Shown here: positions 1 through 13,134 of the stretch, one piece after another | Numbering within the stretch: the stretch's first letter is position 1 | How the letters are laid out: every line of letters starts with the position of its first letter | Assembly: GCA_022414725.1 (NCBI GenBank) | Contig: CM039463.1 | Location: 81,699,808 to 81,763,807, forward strand | DNA: 64,000 nucleotides | Reading direction: 5' to 3' | DNA from: Microglena sp. YARC | Taxonomy: Eukaryota; Chlorophyta; Chlorophyceae; Chlamydomonadales; Chlamydomonadaceae | Position numbers and translations under genes: made by a program | Notes under the pieces: model-generated | What the model saw: only the letters and a program-made list of their open reading frames with translations | Databases searched by the model: none | Told to the model about the DNA's origin: nothing

Positions 1-1396
1 AAAAGTAGGTTGTGACGGACACACACACACACGGACATTTTTGACAGGCTAATCCCTCAATCAAAAATAAATTTTTTCATTCGGGTATAAAGGGCGCCTG
101 GAGGCGCGTCCCGAATGAAAATGTCTTATATTTGGGATATCTTATACAATGTTTCGTTTTTTTGTGATTTGAAGTGAAACCTGAAAAGTAGGTTGTGACG
201 GACACACACACACACGGACATTTTTGACAGGCTAATCCCTCAATCAAAAATAAATTTTTTCATTCGGGTATAAAGGGCGCCTGGAGGCGCGTCCCGAATG
301 AAAATGTCTTATATTTGGGATATCTTATACAATGTTCCGTTTTTTTGTGATTTGAAGTGAAACCTGAAAAGTAGGTTGTGACGGACACACACACACGGAC
401 ATTTTTGACAGGCTAATCCCTCAATCAAAAATAAATTTTTTCATTCGGGTATAAAGGGCGCCTGGAGGCGCGTCCCGAATGAAAATGTCTTATATTTGGG
501 ATATCTTATACAATGTTCCGTTTTTTTGTGATTTGAAGTGAAACCTGAAAAGTAGGTTGTGACGGACACACACACACACGGACATTTTTGACAGGCTAAT
601 CCCTCAATCAAAAATAATTTTTTCATTCGGGTATAAAGGGCGCCTGGAGGCGCGTCCCGAATGAAAATGTCTTATATTTGGGATATCTTATACAATGTTC
701 CGTTTTTGTGTGATTTGAAGTGAAACCTGAAAAGTAGGTTGTGACGGACACACACACACACGGACATTTTTGACAGGCTAATCCCTCAATCAAAAATAAA
801 TTTTTTCATTCGGGTATAAAGGGCGTCTGGAGGCGCGTCCCGAATGAAAATGTCTTATATTTGGGATATCTTATACAATGTTTCGTTTTTTTGTGATTTG
901 AAGTGAAACCTGAAAAGTAGGTTGTGACGGACACACACACACACTGACATTTTTGACAGGCTAATCCCTCCATCAAAAATAAAAAATTCATTCGGCTATA
1001 AAGGGCGCCTGGAGACGCGTCCTGAATGAAAATGTCTTATATTTGGGATATCTTATACAATGTTCCGTTTTTTTGTGATTTGAAGTGAAACCTGAAAAGT
1101 AGGTTGTGACGGACACACACACACACGGACATTTTTGACAGGCTAATCCCTCAATCAAAAATAAAATTTTTCATTCGGGTATAAAGGGCGCCTGGAGGCG
1201 CGTCCCGAATGAAAATGTCTTATATTTGGGATATCTTATACAATGTTTCGTTTTTTTGTGATTTGAAGTGAAACCTGAAAAGTAGGTTGTGACGGACACA
1301 CACACACACGGACATTTTTGACAGGCTAATCCCTCAATCAAAAATAAATTTTGTCATTCGGGTATTAAGGGCGCCTGGAGGCGCGTCCCGAATGAA
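1..1396 (+). repeat. 183-bp satellite array, about 7.6 monomers
   Basis: Monomers start with AAAAGTAGGTTGTGACGG at about 1, 184, 367, 548, 730, 913, 1095 and 1278, a period of 181-183 bp with few differences. Each contains a short CA run, a GTGATTTGAAGTGAAACCTG segment and a stem-loop in which CATTCGGG pairs with CCCGAATG around an inner GGCGCC-TGGA-GGCGC hairpin. The array ends where CCCGAATG meets AT-rich DNA. Short ORFs inside it recur only because the unit repeats; I see no gene. Monomer length is near that of many centromeric or heterochromatic satellites, but nothing here proves such a role. Confidence 0.95.
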
Positions 1397-1837
1397 ATTA
1401 TTCGAATCCTTAATTTAATGTAATATATTAATTAAATTGAATTGTATTTAATGTTGTTTTATTTTAATTCGATTTATTCGTTTCCCTTTAATATAATTTA
1501 ATTTACGTGATTTGAATGCATGTTATTGGTTTTAATTTTATCAATTCGAATAGTATTAAATTTGAAGGGCGCCTGGAGGCATAAAATTAATTGAATTCCA
1601 ATGATTCGATTGATGATGTAGCATTGTTAACTATAATATAAAGTGACGAAAAATATAGTTTTTGAAGGGTTGTTGATTTTTAAGCAGTATTGAACGTTTC
1701 TGTAATGTAATGAAATGCATGTATGTAGATTGGCTTTTTTTTAAGAATTTGTTGCAAGAAAAATGAGGCCAATTAGGTGTATGGTTGATTCTACGGGATT
1801 TGTACAAGATATTGCATGTTTCGGCCCAGCCCAGACG
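1397..1837. other. AT-rich spacer, no gene seen
   Basis: AT-rich sequence rich in TTAATT/AATTAA motifs. It contains one isolated satellite fragment (AAGGGCGCCTGGAGGC near 1565). No supported coding region. Confidence 0.6.
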
Positions 1838-2034
1838 TGAACGGTATGTCCCGTCCTCCTGAACGGGTTTTTGGCCAGCGGCAGGTGGCGTGGCTTGCCC
1901 CTGCCCCCGTGAACGGTATGTCCCGTCCTCCTGAACGAGTTTTTGGCCAGCGGCAGGTGGCGTGGCTTGCCCCTGCCCCCGCCCCCGCCCCTGCCCCTGC
2001 CCCCGACCCCGCCCGGTGGCCCCCGCCCCTGCCC
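1838..2034. repeat. 72-bp tandem duplication followed by a CCCCTGCCCC-rich tract
   Basis: GTGAACGGTATGTCCCG begins at 1838 and again at 1910, giving two nearly identical 72-bp units. They are followed by a run of CCCCTG/CCCCCG units to about 2034. The segment GGCGTGGCTTG also occurs at the start of the macro-repeats near 6720, so this may be a diverged left edge of that repeat. The 77-aa ORF across it looks like a by-product of the repetition. Confidence 0.7.
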
Positions 2035-2344
2035 CACGCACGGCCCTGAGGTGGGGTCCGTGGGCTAATTTTAGCAAGTGCCCTAGGGGAATGTTTCGTT
2101 CATTGTGATGCGTACATGCTGCGCCTTGGTTTTTTGACGACTATTCTGTTCCCAAACCTATGTATACGCATGTGTTCATGTGGTTCAAATTTGAAATGAT
2201 AGCTTAAAACACCCTTAAATCAAATTGTTAAACGTGAATTGTAACTTTTTGGCCCAAGCTGAGCTCCTTTTCGTGAATTGCGATGCTTAGATATGCTCTG
2301 GTCAGAATTCGTCCGGAAGAAATATGTCTTATAATTCATCAAAA

Positions 2345-2673
2345 ATATAGAATGTTCAATTTTTTTTATGTTTTTCATAAAACCTGAAAAAATGGTTTGT
2401 GACACACTAACTAACTAACGGACGGACATTTTAATGGGGGTAATCCCTCTTCAAATAAAGGGCGCCTGGAGGCGCGTCCCGAATGAAAATGTCTTATAGT
2501 TGGGATATCTTATACAATGTTTCGTTTTTTTGTGATTTGAAGTGAAACCTGAAAAGTAGGTTGTGACGGACACAAACACAAACGGACATTTTTGACAGGC
2601 TAATCCCTCAATCAAAAATAAATTTTTTCATTCGGGTATAAAGGGCGCCTGGAGGCGCGTCCCGAATGAAAAT
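2345..2673 (+). repeat. Satellite monomers inside macro-unit 1
   Basis: About 1.7 monomers of the 183-bp family, with the GGGCGCCTGGAGGCGC hairpin at about 2460 and again at about 2642. The CA run of one copy is altered to ACAAACACAAAC. Confidence 0.85.
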
Positions 2674-3678
2674 GTTTGAAATAATCATGAATTTAATTAA
2701 GAATTAAATTCTTATTTAATTGCATAATTGTATTCATTATAATTGTATAAATGTTTAATTAATTAAATGAATTGAATTAATTCATTAATAACACGATTAA
2801 AATGAATGAATACAATTATTTTAAATTCATTGGTACTACTTAAGTAATTACATCATCAATTAAATTATATTTAATTAATTGTTACTTTACTTTAATTCAA
2901 TTAATTAAATTGTATTAATTCATGAATTCATTAATTTATATGTTTTAAATTAATTTCATAGAATCAATATTTGAATTGTTTGGACTTGAATTGAATGCAT
3001 TTAATTGATTTGAGTTGTATTCATTTGAATTCAATATATTTGGATTTAATTGAATTGAATCGATGGATGTAGCTTTGTTTACTGTGAAGTAACGACAATT
3101 GACATTTTGTAGGGTTGTTAAATTTGAAGTGGTATTAAAGGTGCCTAGACTGTCTTGTAGATGGGCTTTATTTGCAAGCATCTGATGCACACAAAATGTA
3201 ACCAATCAGAGGAATGGTTGATTTTGGGGAATTTGTTCGGTCAGCCGCATACAAGCTTGATGTGGCTTCATTCCCCACATTTATGGCAATTAATTGGGGA
3301 CCCCCAGGACACAAGCCGCTTGTTACCTAATACAATATCGTATTACGTGATCGCAGTGTGATATGCGGTCTGAAATGTGTTTTGCCAATTAGGTTGTAGA
3401 GTCGGCTGGGCGTGTTCCTGGCGTGCGTAGGATTGAACACAGAGTCTCGACAGCTTGGACACGTAGCATCTGAATTATGGTCAACCGGTGGCATTCAAAC
3501 CAATAAGCAACTAAATCCTGAACACATAAGACGTCACGGGCAGGACATGGGGCAAATAGTCGAGAAATTGTTGATATGCAGAATGCGAGAAAGTGAGAGG
3601 AGGAAGGCTGGGAGTTTCAAAAGTAGTGGAGTAAGTAGGTACTAATAGCAGAATAAGCTACAAGACGTTTGACAACTT

Positions 3679-5335
3679 ATGAGCACGCACATACACAAAC
3701 ATCTAGCTATCCATGCACTGCCACACAGCACTACGCAGGCACATTCACACACATCTGGCTATCCATGCGCTGCGACACAGCACTGTGCACGCACATACAC
3801 ACATAGCTGGCTATACATGCATTACCACACAGCACTTTGCATGAACATACACATGTGGCTACCTAGCACTGCCACACAGCACTGCGCACGCACATACACA
3901 CACATAGCTGGCTATCCATGCACTGCCACACAGCACTGTGCACGCACATACACACACATCTGGCTAACCATGCACTACATTACCACACGAAAACACAAAC
4001 ACATTCAGCCACTCAAGCATGCACACACATATAAAACAACTGGCTACACATACATTGTCGCACAGCCATGAGCTACTACAAACAAACACATCTGGCTATC
4101 CATGCACTACACGACAACCCCATGCAAACACGAACACACTCAAATACGCACGCATACACGCACAATACAAATTGCTATCCATGCACTGCCACATAGCACT
4201 GTGCACGCACATACACACACATCTGGCTATCCATGCACTTCCACACAGCACTGCGCAAGGACATACACACACATCCAGCTACCTAGGACTGCCACACAGC
4301 ACTGCACACGCACATTCACACACATAGCTGGCTATACATGCACTTCCACACAGCACTGTGCAAGCACATACACACACATCTGGGTCCCCTGCACTGCCGC
4401 GCAGCACTGTGGACACACATACACACACATATGGCTATCCATGCATTGCCACACAGCACTGTGCATGCACATACACACACATGAGGCAATCCATGGACTG
4501 CCACACAGCACTGCGCACGCACATACACACACATCTGGCTATCCATGCACAGCCACACAGCACTGTGCACGCACATGCACACACATCTGGCTATCCATGC
4601 ACTGCAACACAGCAATGTGCATGCACATACGCACACATCTGGCTATCCAAGCACTGACACACAGCACTGTGCACGCACATACACACACATCTGGCTATCC
4701 ATGCACTGCCACACATCACTGTGCATGCACATACACACACATCTGGCTATTCTGGCACTGCCACACAGCACTGTGCACGCAAATACACGCACATATGGCT
4801 ATCCATGCACTACAAGACAACCCCATGCAAACACAAACACACTCAAATAAACACGCATGCACACACAAAACAATTGGCTATACATGCACTGCCACACAGC
4901 ACTGTGCACGCACATACGCAAACATCTGGCTATCCAAGCACTACAAGACAACCCCATGCACACACAAAAACACCCCGACACTCACGCATGGAAACACACA
5001 AATGAACAACTGGCTGCACATGCACTGCCACACAGCATTGTTCATACCATATAAACACACCTGGCCATCCATGCACTATAAGACAACCCCAGGCATATGC
5101 ACACACAAGTGGCTACACATGCACTGCCACAAAGATCTGTTTCCGTACATAGATACAGATACCTGGCCATCCATGCACTACAAGACAATCCCATCGACAC
5201 ACAAAACCCAATCAGACACTCACCCTTACACACACCAGGCCATCCATGCACTACAAGACAACCCCATGCAAACATTCACACATACCCAAACACTTACACA
5301 CGCACACACAAGGGGCTACGCATGCACTGCCACCC
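3679..5335 (+). repeat. 52-bp CA-rich minisatellite, macro-unit 1
   Basis: The unit reads roughly CATCTGGCTATCCATGCACTG, CCACACAGCACTGTGCACGCA, CATACACACA; successive CATCTGG motifs at 4584 and 4636 give the 52-bp period. Since 52 leaves remainder 1 on division by 3 and the unit lacks plus-strand stops, all three forward frames stay open for long stretches. The right third is more diverged, with ACTACAAGACAACCCCATGC variants. No gene is inferred. Confidence 0.92.
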
Positions 5336-5374
5336 GAAGAAGGGATCCCATCTGTCTTTCTTTCCATTTAGACC

Positions 5375-5725
5375 GCTATGCTGCAACATGCCATACTATA
5401 CCAATATACCATGCATGTAGGTACACACCATACAATGCTATGTTACACCATTCCATACCACACCATTCTACCATTGTACAATGCATGTTGGTATAAACCA
5501 TAACAAACCATGCTATGTTGCACCATGCCATACCATACTAATATACCATGCATGTATACCATGCTATGCTACACCATGCCATACCACACCATACTACCAT
5601 TGTACAATTCATGCATGCATGGCATGTATAAAACCATTACATGCCATGCTATGCTTCACCTTGCCATACTACACCAATAAACCGTGCATGTAGGTACAAA
5701 TCATACCATGCTGTGCTACACCATG
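5375..5725 (+). repeat. CCATAC/CCATGC-rich minisatellite, macro-unit 1
   Basis: Degenerate repeats built on ACCATGCCATACCATAC and TATACCATGCATGTA, in units of roughly 65-75 bp. They are free of obvious genes. Confidence 0.8.
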
Positions 5726-7079
5726 ACGGCTGGGGAGTGAGGAAGGGTGTGGGCAATGGGAGCAAAGCCCAGGCCAGGATAATCTGGGGCGGGAGTGGGA
5801 GGAAAGGTTGACAGGCCCGGGGTGGACGCTGGCGTGGGGTATAGGGGCGAGAGGATGGGAATATGGGATTGGAGTGGGGAGGTGTAGAAGTGGGTAGAAG
5901 TGGGAAGGGAAGTGTCGAGAGATCCGAACTCGGACGTGGACGTGATTGAGTTCAATGCGGCCTAACCCCTGTGCGATTGGGAGTGCATGTTAAGCATTGA
6001 ACATGGTGTGTGGGTGTGGTGGGATACCTGGTGGAGGCGGAGGGGAGACAGGCGAACGCCGGGATTGTAAAATTGAGCGGGATTGGGAGCTGATCTGGAA
6101 GGAGATTTTATCGGGAAGGAGAATTGTCGGAAGCGGCAGCAAGCAGGCAGAGTGAGGCGAAAATTCGTCGTGATCAGCAGCAAGCAGGCAGGGGCAGGCG
6201 AAGGAAGACAGGCTAACGTCGGGATTGAGAATTGATCGGGATCGAGAATTAATCGGGATTGAGAATTGATCGGGATTGAGATCGGCGACCAGGTGCAGGT
6301 GATGATGATTGCGGATGTAGTGGGGGCCGGTGGGGGGGGGCGGTCGACAGTCTGGCAGTGGCAGACTTGCAGTGTGGCAGCATCGCAGTGGCACGCCAGT
6401 GGGACCAAGGCGAATTGTTCAGGACACTGCGTCCTCCGTCGTCGAAGGAACGTCGAAGGGTCCGTTGCGTCGCAGACGCAGCTTCAGTAGGTTGGCTGCG
6501 TCTCACTTGAATGCCATGCGTCCCTCTGCGTCCGATTCCGTCCCATTGCTGGCGGCCTCGGAAGTGCCCATGCGAACGTTTGTACCTCCATGGTTTACAG
6601 CACGATGGTCGCAAGTGCGTGAGATGGATTTGTATTCGTTTCCCATGATATTGTTCATTGTGCAAGTTGCAAGGCTGGAAACATGAACATTACGAGAATT
6701 ATGAGTACCTTAGTTAATTGGCGTGGCTTGATTTCCCACCTGGCCCACCCCACGCACGGCCCTGCGGGTGAGTTGTGGGTGAAATCCGTGCTAATAATAG
6801 CTGAAGTGCCCTAGGAGAATGATTCGTTCATTGTGATGCTTGCATGTTTCGCCTCGATTTTGTGACGACAATTCCATTCCCAAACCTATGTTTGCGCACA
6901 TGATTGGATGGTACGAATTTGAAATGATGACAAATGTTACCCAATAATTGTAGCTTTTGGCCCCAAAAGCACAAACCTTAGCTCCTTTTCTTGAATTGCG
7001 ATGCTCATATGTGTTCTCGTGAGAAAATGTCCGGAATCAATAAGTCTTATAATTGTTATATGTTGTATAATGTTTCGTT

Positions 7080-7437
7080 TTTTTGTGATTTGAAGTGAAA
7101 CCTGTAAAGTAGGTTGTGACACACACACACACACACACGGACACATAGTTTTGACGGGCTAATCCCTCAATCAAAAATTTGTAATTTTTTTCAAGGGCGC
7201 CTGGAGGCGCGTCCCAAATGAAAATGTCTTATATTTGGGATATCTTATACAATGTTTCGTTTTTTTGTGATTTGAAGTGAAACCTGAAAAGTAGGTTGTG
7301 ACGGACACACACACACACGGACATTTTTGACAGGCTAATCCCTCAATCAAAAATAAATTTTTTCATTCGGGTAAATTTGTAATTTTTTTCATTCGGGTAT
7401 AAAGGGCGCCTGGAGGCGCGTCCCGAATGAAAATGTT
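7080..7437 (+). repeat. Satellite monomers inside macro-unit 2
   Basis: Diverged and typical copies of the 183-bp monomer. The hairpin core appears near 7195 and 7405; a short internal duplication of the CATTCGGGTA edge lies near 7365-7400. Confidence 0.85.
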
Positions 7438-8453
7438 TCAAATAATCATGAATTTAATTAAGAATTTAATTCGGATTTAATTCGGATTTAATTGCATAAT
7501 TGTATTCATTATAATTGCATAAATGTTTAATTAATTAAATGAATTGAATTGATTCATTAGCAACACGATTAAAATGAATGAATAATTTTTTGTTAAAGTC
7601 ATTGATACTATTTAATTAATTACAGAATTAATTAAATTATATTTAATTAATTGTTACTTTAATTTAATTATATTAATTAAATTGTATTAATTCATGAATC
7701 CATTAATTAATATGTTTTTAATTAATTAATTTTGTAGAATCAAAATTGAATCGTTTGGACTTGAATTGAATGCATTTAATTGATTTGAGTTGTATTCATT
7801 TGAATTCAATATATTTGGATTTAATTGAATTGAATCGATGGATGTAGCTTTGTTTACTGTGAAGTAACGACAATTGACATTTTGTAGGGTTGTTACATTT
7901 GAAGTGGTATTAAAGGTGCCTGGACTGTCTTGTAGATGGGCTTTATTTGCAAGCATCTGATGCACACAAAATGTAACCAATCAGAGGAATGGTTGATTTT
8001 GGGGAATTTGTTCGGTCAGCCGCATACAAGCTTGATGTGGCTTCATTCCCCACATTTATGGCAATTAATTGGGGACCCCCAGGACACAAGCCGCTTGTTA
8101 CCTAATACAATATCGTATTACGAGATCGCAGTGTGATACGCGGTCTGAAATGTGTTTTGCCAATTAGGTTGTAGAGTCGGCTGGGCGTGTTCCTGGCGTG
8201 CGTAGGATTGAACACAGAGTCTCGACAGCTTGGACACGTAGCATCTGAATTATGGTCAACCGGTGGCATTCAAACCAATAAGCAACTAAATCCTGAACAC
8301 ATAAGACGTCACGGGCAGGACATGGGGCAAATAGTCGAGAAATTGTTGATATGCAGAATGCGAGAAAGTGAGAGGAGGAAGGCTGGGAGTTTCAAAAGTA
8401 GTGGAGTAAGTAGGTACTAATAGCAGAATAAGCTACAAGACGTTTGACAACTT

Positions 8454-10012
8454 ATGAGCACGCACATACACAAACATCTAGCTATCCATGCACTGCCACA
8501 CAGCACTACGCAGGCACATTCACACACATCTGGCTATCCATGCGCTGCGACACAGCACTGTGCACGCACATACACACATAGCTGGCTATACATGCATTAC
8601 CACACAGCACTTTGCATGAACATACACATGTGGCTACCTAGCACTGCCACACAGCACTGCGCACGCACATACACACACATAGCTGGCTATCCATGCACTG
8701 CCACACAGCACTGTGCACGCACATACACACACATCTGGCTAACCATGCAATACATTACCACATGAAAACACAAACACATTCAGCCACTCAAGCATGCACA
8801 CACAAAACAACTGCTACACATACTGTCGCACAGCCATGTGCAACTGCATACTAACACATCTGGCTATCCATGCACTACACGACAACCCCATGCAAACACG
8901 AACACACTCAAATACGCACGTATACACACACAATACAAATTGCTATCCATGCACTGCCACACAGCACTGTGCACGCACATACACACACATCTGGCTATCC
9001 ATGCACTTCCACACAGCACTGCGCAAGCACATACACACACATCCGGCTACCTAGGACTGCCACGCAGCACTGCACACGCACATTCACACACATAGCTGGC
9101 TATACACGCACTTCCACACAGCACTGTGCATGCACATACACACACATCTGGCTACCCTGCACTGCCGCGCAGCACTGTGGACACACATACACACACATCT
9201 GGCTATCCATGCATTGCCACACAGCACTGTGCATGCACATACACACACATGAGGCTATCCATGCACTGCCACCCAGCACTGCGCACGCACATACACACAC
9301 ATCTGGCTATCCATGCACTTCCACACAGCACTGTGCACGCACATGCACACACATCTGGCTATCCAAGCACTGCCACACATCACTGTGCATGCACATACAC
9401 ACACATCTGGCTATTCTGGCACTGCCACACAGCACTGTGCACGCAAATGCACGCACATATGGCTATCCATCCAAGCACTACAAGACAACCCCATGCAAAC
9501 ACAAAACACACTCAAATACACACGCATGCACACACAAAACAATTGGCTATACATGCACTGCCACACAGCACTGTGCACGCACATACGCAAACATCTGGCT
9601 ATCCAAGCACTACAAGACAACCCCATGCACACACAAAAACACCCCGACACTCACGCATGGAAACACACAAATGAACAACTGGCTGCACATGCACTGTCAC
9701 ACAGCATTGTTCATACCATATACACACACCTGGCCATCCATGCACTATAAGACAACCCCAGGCATATGCACACACAAGTGGCTACACATGCACTGCCACA
9801 AAGATCTGTTTCCGTACATAGATACAGATACCTGGCCATCCATGCACTACAAGACAATCCCATCGACACACAAAACCCAATCAGACACTCACCCTTACAC
9901 ACACCAGGCCATCCATGCACTACAAGACAACCCCATGCAAACATTCACACATACCCAAACACTTACACACGCACACACAAGGGGCTACGCATGCACTGCC
10001 ACCCGAAGCAGG
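8454..10012 (+). repeat. 52-bp CA-rich minisatellite, macro-unit 2
   Basis: Same array as in unit 1 with about two fewer units; the 390-aa ORF across it is a repeat artefact. Confidence 0.92.
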
Positions 10013-10055
10013 GAATCCCATCTGTCTTTCCTTTCCATTTAGACCGCTATGCTGC

Positions 10056-10402
10056 AACATGCCATACTATACCAATATACCATGCATGTAGGTACACACC
10101 ATACAATGCTATGTTACACCATTCCATACCACACCATTCTACCATTGTACAATGCATGTTGGTATAAACCATAACAAACCATGCTATGTTGCACCATGCC
10201 ATACCATACTAATATACCATGCATGTATATATACCATGCTATGCTACACCATGCCATACCACACCATACTACCATTGTACAATTCATGCATGCATGGCAT
10301 GTATAGACCATTACATGCCATGCTATGCTTCACCTTGCCATACTACACCAATAAACCGTGCATGTAGGTACAAATCATACCATGCTGTGCTACACCATGA
10401 CG
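10056..10402 (+). repeat. CCATAC/CCATGC-rich minisatellite, macro-unit 2
   Basis: Counterpart of 5375-5725. Confidence 0.8.
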
Positions 10403-11760
10403 GCTGGGGAGTGAGGAAGGGTGTGGGCAATGGGAGCAAAGCCCAGGCCAGGATAATCTGGGGCGGGAGTGGGAGGAAAGGTTGACAGGTCCGGGGGTGG
10501 ACGCTGGCGTGGGGTATAGGGGCGAGAGGATGGGAATATGGGATTGGAGTGGGGAGGTGTAGAAGTGGGTAGAAGTGGGAAGGGAAGTGTCGAGAGATCC
10601 GAACTCGGACGTGGACGTGATTGAGTTCAATGCGGCCTAACCCCTGTGCGATTGGGAGTGCATGTTAAGCATTGAACATGGTGTGTGGGTGTGGGTGGGA
10701 TACCTGGTGGAGGCGGAAGGGGAGACAGGCGAACGCCGGGATTGTAAATTGAGCGGGATTGGGAGCTGATCTGGAAGGAGATTTTAACGGGAAGGAGAAT
10801 TGTCGGAAGCGGCAGCAAGCAGGCAGAGTGAGGCGAAAATTCGTCGTGATCAGCAGCAAGCAGGCAGGGGCAGGCGAAGGGAAGACAGGCTAACGTCGGG
10901 ATTGAGAATTGATCGGGATCGAGAATTAATCGGGATTGAGAATTGATCGGGATTGAGATCGGCGACCAGGTGCAGGTGATGATGATTGCGGATGTAGTGG
11001 GGGGCCGGTGGGGGGGGCGGTCGACAGTCTGGCAGTGGCAGACTTGCAGTGTGGCAGCATCGCAGTGGCACGCCAGTGGGACCAAGGCGAATTGTTCAGG
11101 ACACTGCGTCCTCTCCGTCGTCGAAGGAACGTCGAAGGGTCCGTTGCGTCGCAGACGCAGCTTCAGTAGGTTGGCTGCGTCTCACTTGAATGCCATGCGT
11201 CCCTCTGCGTCCGATTCCGTCCCATTGCTGGCGGCCTCGGAAGTGCCCATGCGAACGTTTGTACCTCCATGGTTTACAGCACGATGGTCGCAAGTGCGTG
11301 AGATGGATTTGTATTCGTTTCCCATGATATTGTTCATTGTGCAAGTTGCAAGGCTGGAAACATGAACATTACGAGAATTATGAGTACCTTAGTTAATTGG
11401 CGTGGCTTGATTTCCCACCTGGCCCACCCCACGCACGGCCCTGCGGGTGAGTTGTGGGTGAAATCCGTGCTAATAATAGCTGAAGTGCCCTAGGAGAATG
11501 ATTCGTTCATTGTGATGCTTGCATGTTTCGCCTCGATTTTGTGACGACAATTCCATTCCCAAACCTATGTTTGCGCACATGATTGGATGGTACGAATTTG
11601 AAATGATGACAAATGTTACCCAATAATTGTAGCTTTTGGCCCCAAAAGCACAAACCTTAGCTCCTTTTCTTGAATTGCGATGCTCATATGTGTTCTCGTG
11701 AGAAAATGTCCGGAATCAATAAGTCTTATAATTGTTATATGTTGTATAATGTTTCGTTTT

Positions 11761-12118
11761 TTTGTGATTTGAAGTGAAACCTGTAAAGTAGGTTGTGACA
11801 CACACACACACACACACACACACGGACACATAGTTTTGACGGGCTAATCCCTCAATCAAAAATTTGTAATTTTTTTCAAGGGCGCCTGGAGGCGCGTCCC
11901 AAATGAAAATGTCTTATATTTGGGATATCTTATACAATGTTTCGTTTTTTTGTGATTTGAAGTGAAACCTGAAAAGTAGGTTGTGACGGACACACACACA
12001 CACGGACATTTTTGACAGGCTAATCCCTCAATCAAAAATAAATTTTTTCATTCGGGTAAATTTGTAATTTTTTTCATTCGGGTATAAAGGGCGCCTGGAG
12101 GCGCGTCCCGAATGAAAA
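11761..12118 (+). repeat. Satellite monomers inside macro-unit 3
   Basis: Counterpart of 7080-7437 with a longer CA run. Confidence 0.85.
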
Positions 12119-13134
12119 TGTTTCAAATAATCATGAATTTAATTAAGAATTTAATTCGGATTTAATTCGGATTTAATTGCATAATTGTATTCATTATAAT
12201 TGCATAAATGTTTAATTAATTAAATGAATTGAATTGATTCATTAGCAACACGATTAAAATGAATGAATAATTTTTTGTTAAAGTCATTGATACTATTTAA
12301 TTAATTACAGAATTAATTAAATTATATTTAATTAATTGTTACTTTAATTTAATTATATTAATTAAATTGTATTAATTCATGAATCCATTAATTAATATGT
12401 TTTTAATTAATTTTGTAGAATCAAAATTGAATCGTTTGGACTTGAATTGAATGCATTTAATTGATTTGAGTTGTATTCATTTGAATTCAATATATTTGGA
12501 TTTAATTGAATTGAATCGATGGATGTAGCTTTGTTTACTGTGAAGTAACGACAATTGACATTTTGTAGGGTTGTTACATTTGAAGTGGTATTAAAGGTGC
12601 CTGGACTGTCTTGTAGATGGGCTTTATTTGCAAGCATCTGATGCACACAAAATGTAACCAATCAGAGGAATGGTTGATTTTGGGGAATTTGTTCGGTCAG
12701 CCGCATACAAGCTTGATGTGGCTTCATTCCCCACATTTATGGCAATTAATTGGGGACCCCCAGGACACAAGCCGCTTGTTACCTAATACAATATCGTATT
12801 ACGAGATCGCAGTGTGATACGCGGTCTGAAATGTGTTTTTCCAATTAGGTTGTAGAGTCGGCTGGGCGTGTTCCTGGCGTGCGTAGGATTGAACACAGAG
12901 TCTCGACAGCTTGGACACGTAGCATCTGAATTATGGTCAACCGGTGGCATTCAAACCAATAAGCAACTAAATCCTGAACACATAAGACGTCACGGGCAGG
13001 ACATGGGGCAAATAGTCGAGAAATTGTTGATATGCAGAATGCGAGAAAGTGAGAGGAGGAAGGCTGGGAGTTTCAAAAGTAGTGGAGTAAGTAGGTACTA
13101 ATAGCAGAATAAGCTACAAGACGTTTGACAACTT

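Larger units (their letters stand above)
2035..6750 (+). repeat. 4.7-kb macro-repeat, unit 1
   Basis: First of three head-to-tail units, measured from CACGCACGGCCCTG. In order it holds a satellite block, AT-rich sequence (2680-3060), a less repetitive segment (3060-3670), a 52-bp CA-rich minisatellite, a CCATAC-rich minisatellite, a GC-rich block with three to four 17-bp GGGATTGAGAATTGATC units (6221-6282), and a GACGCA-rich segment (6410-6680). Its first ~650 bp differ more from units 2 and 3 than the rest does. A 77-aa ORF (3412-3645) is identical in all three units, but that follows from overall nucleotide identity and is not proof of coding. Confidence 0.93.
6751..11429 (+). repeat. 4.7-kb macro-repeat, unit 2
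   Basis: Same order of blocks as unit 1 with very high identity. It differs by small indels in the minisatellites, which make the overlapping ORFs 464, 390 and 293 aa in units 1, 2 and 3. Such frame-breaking indels argue against coding function. The GC-rich 17-bp block lies at about 10900-10962. Confidence 0.93.

Noticed and set aside
1..1396. CRISPR-like regularly repeated DNA
   Set aside because: Head-to-tail repeats of 183 bp with no unique spacers, in eukaryotic DNA.
4102..5496. 464-aa His/Thr/Cys-rich ORF on the plus strand (and 390-, 293-aa counterparts)
   Set aside because: It lies in a 52-bp minisatellite without stops; the three macro-unit copies differ by frame-changing indels, so no protein is conserved.
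6249..6686. Overlapping 118-140-aa ORFs on both strands in the GC-rich block of each macro-unit
   Set aside because: They start and end differently among the units and match no family; the GC-rich context alone leaves frames open.
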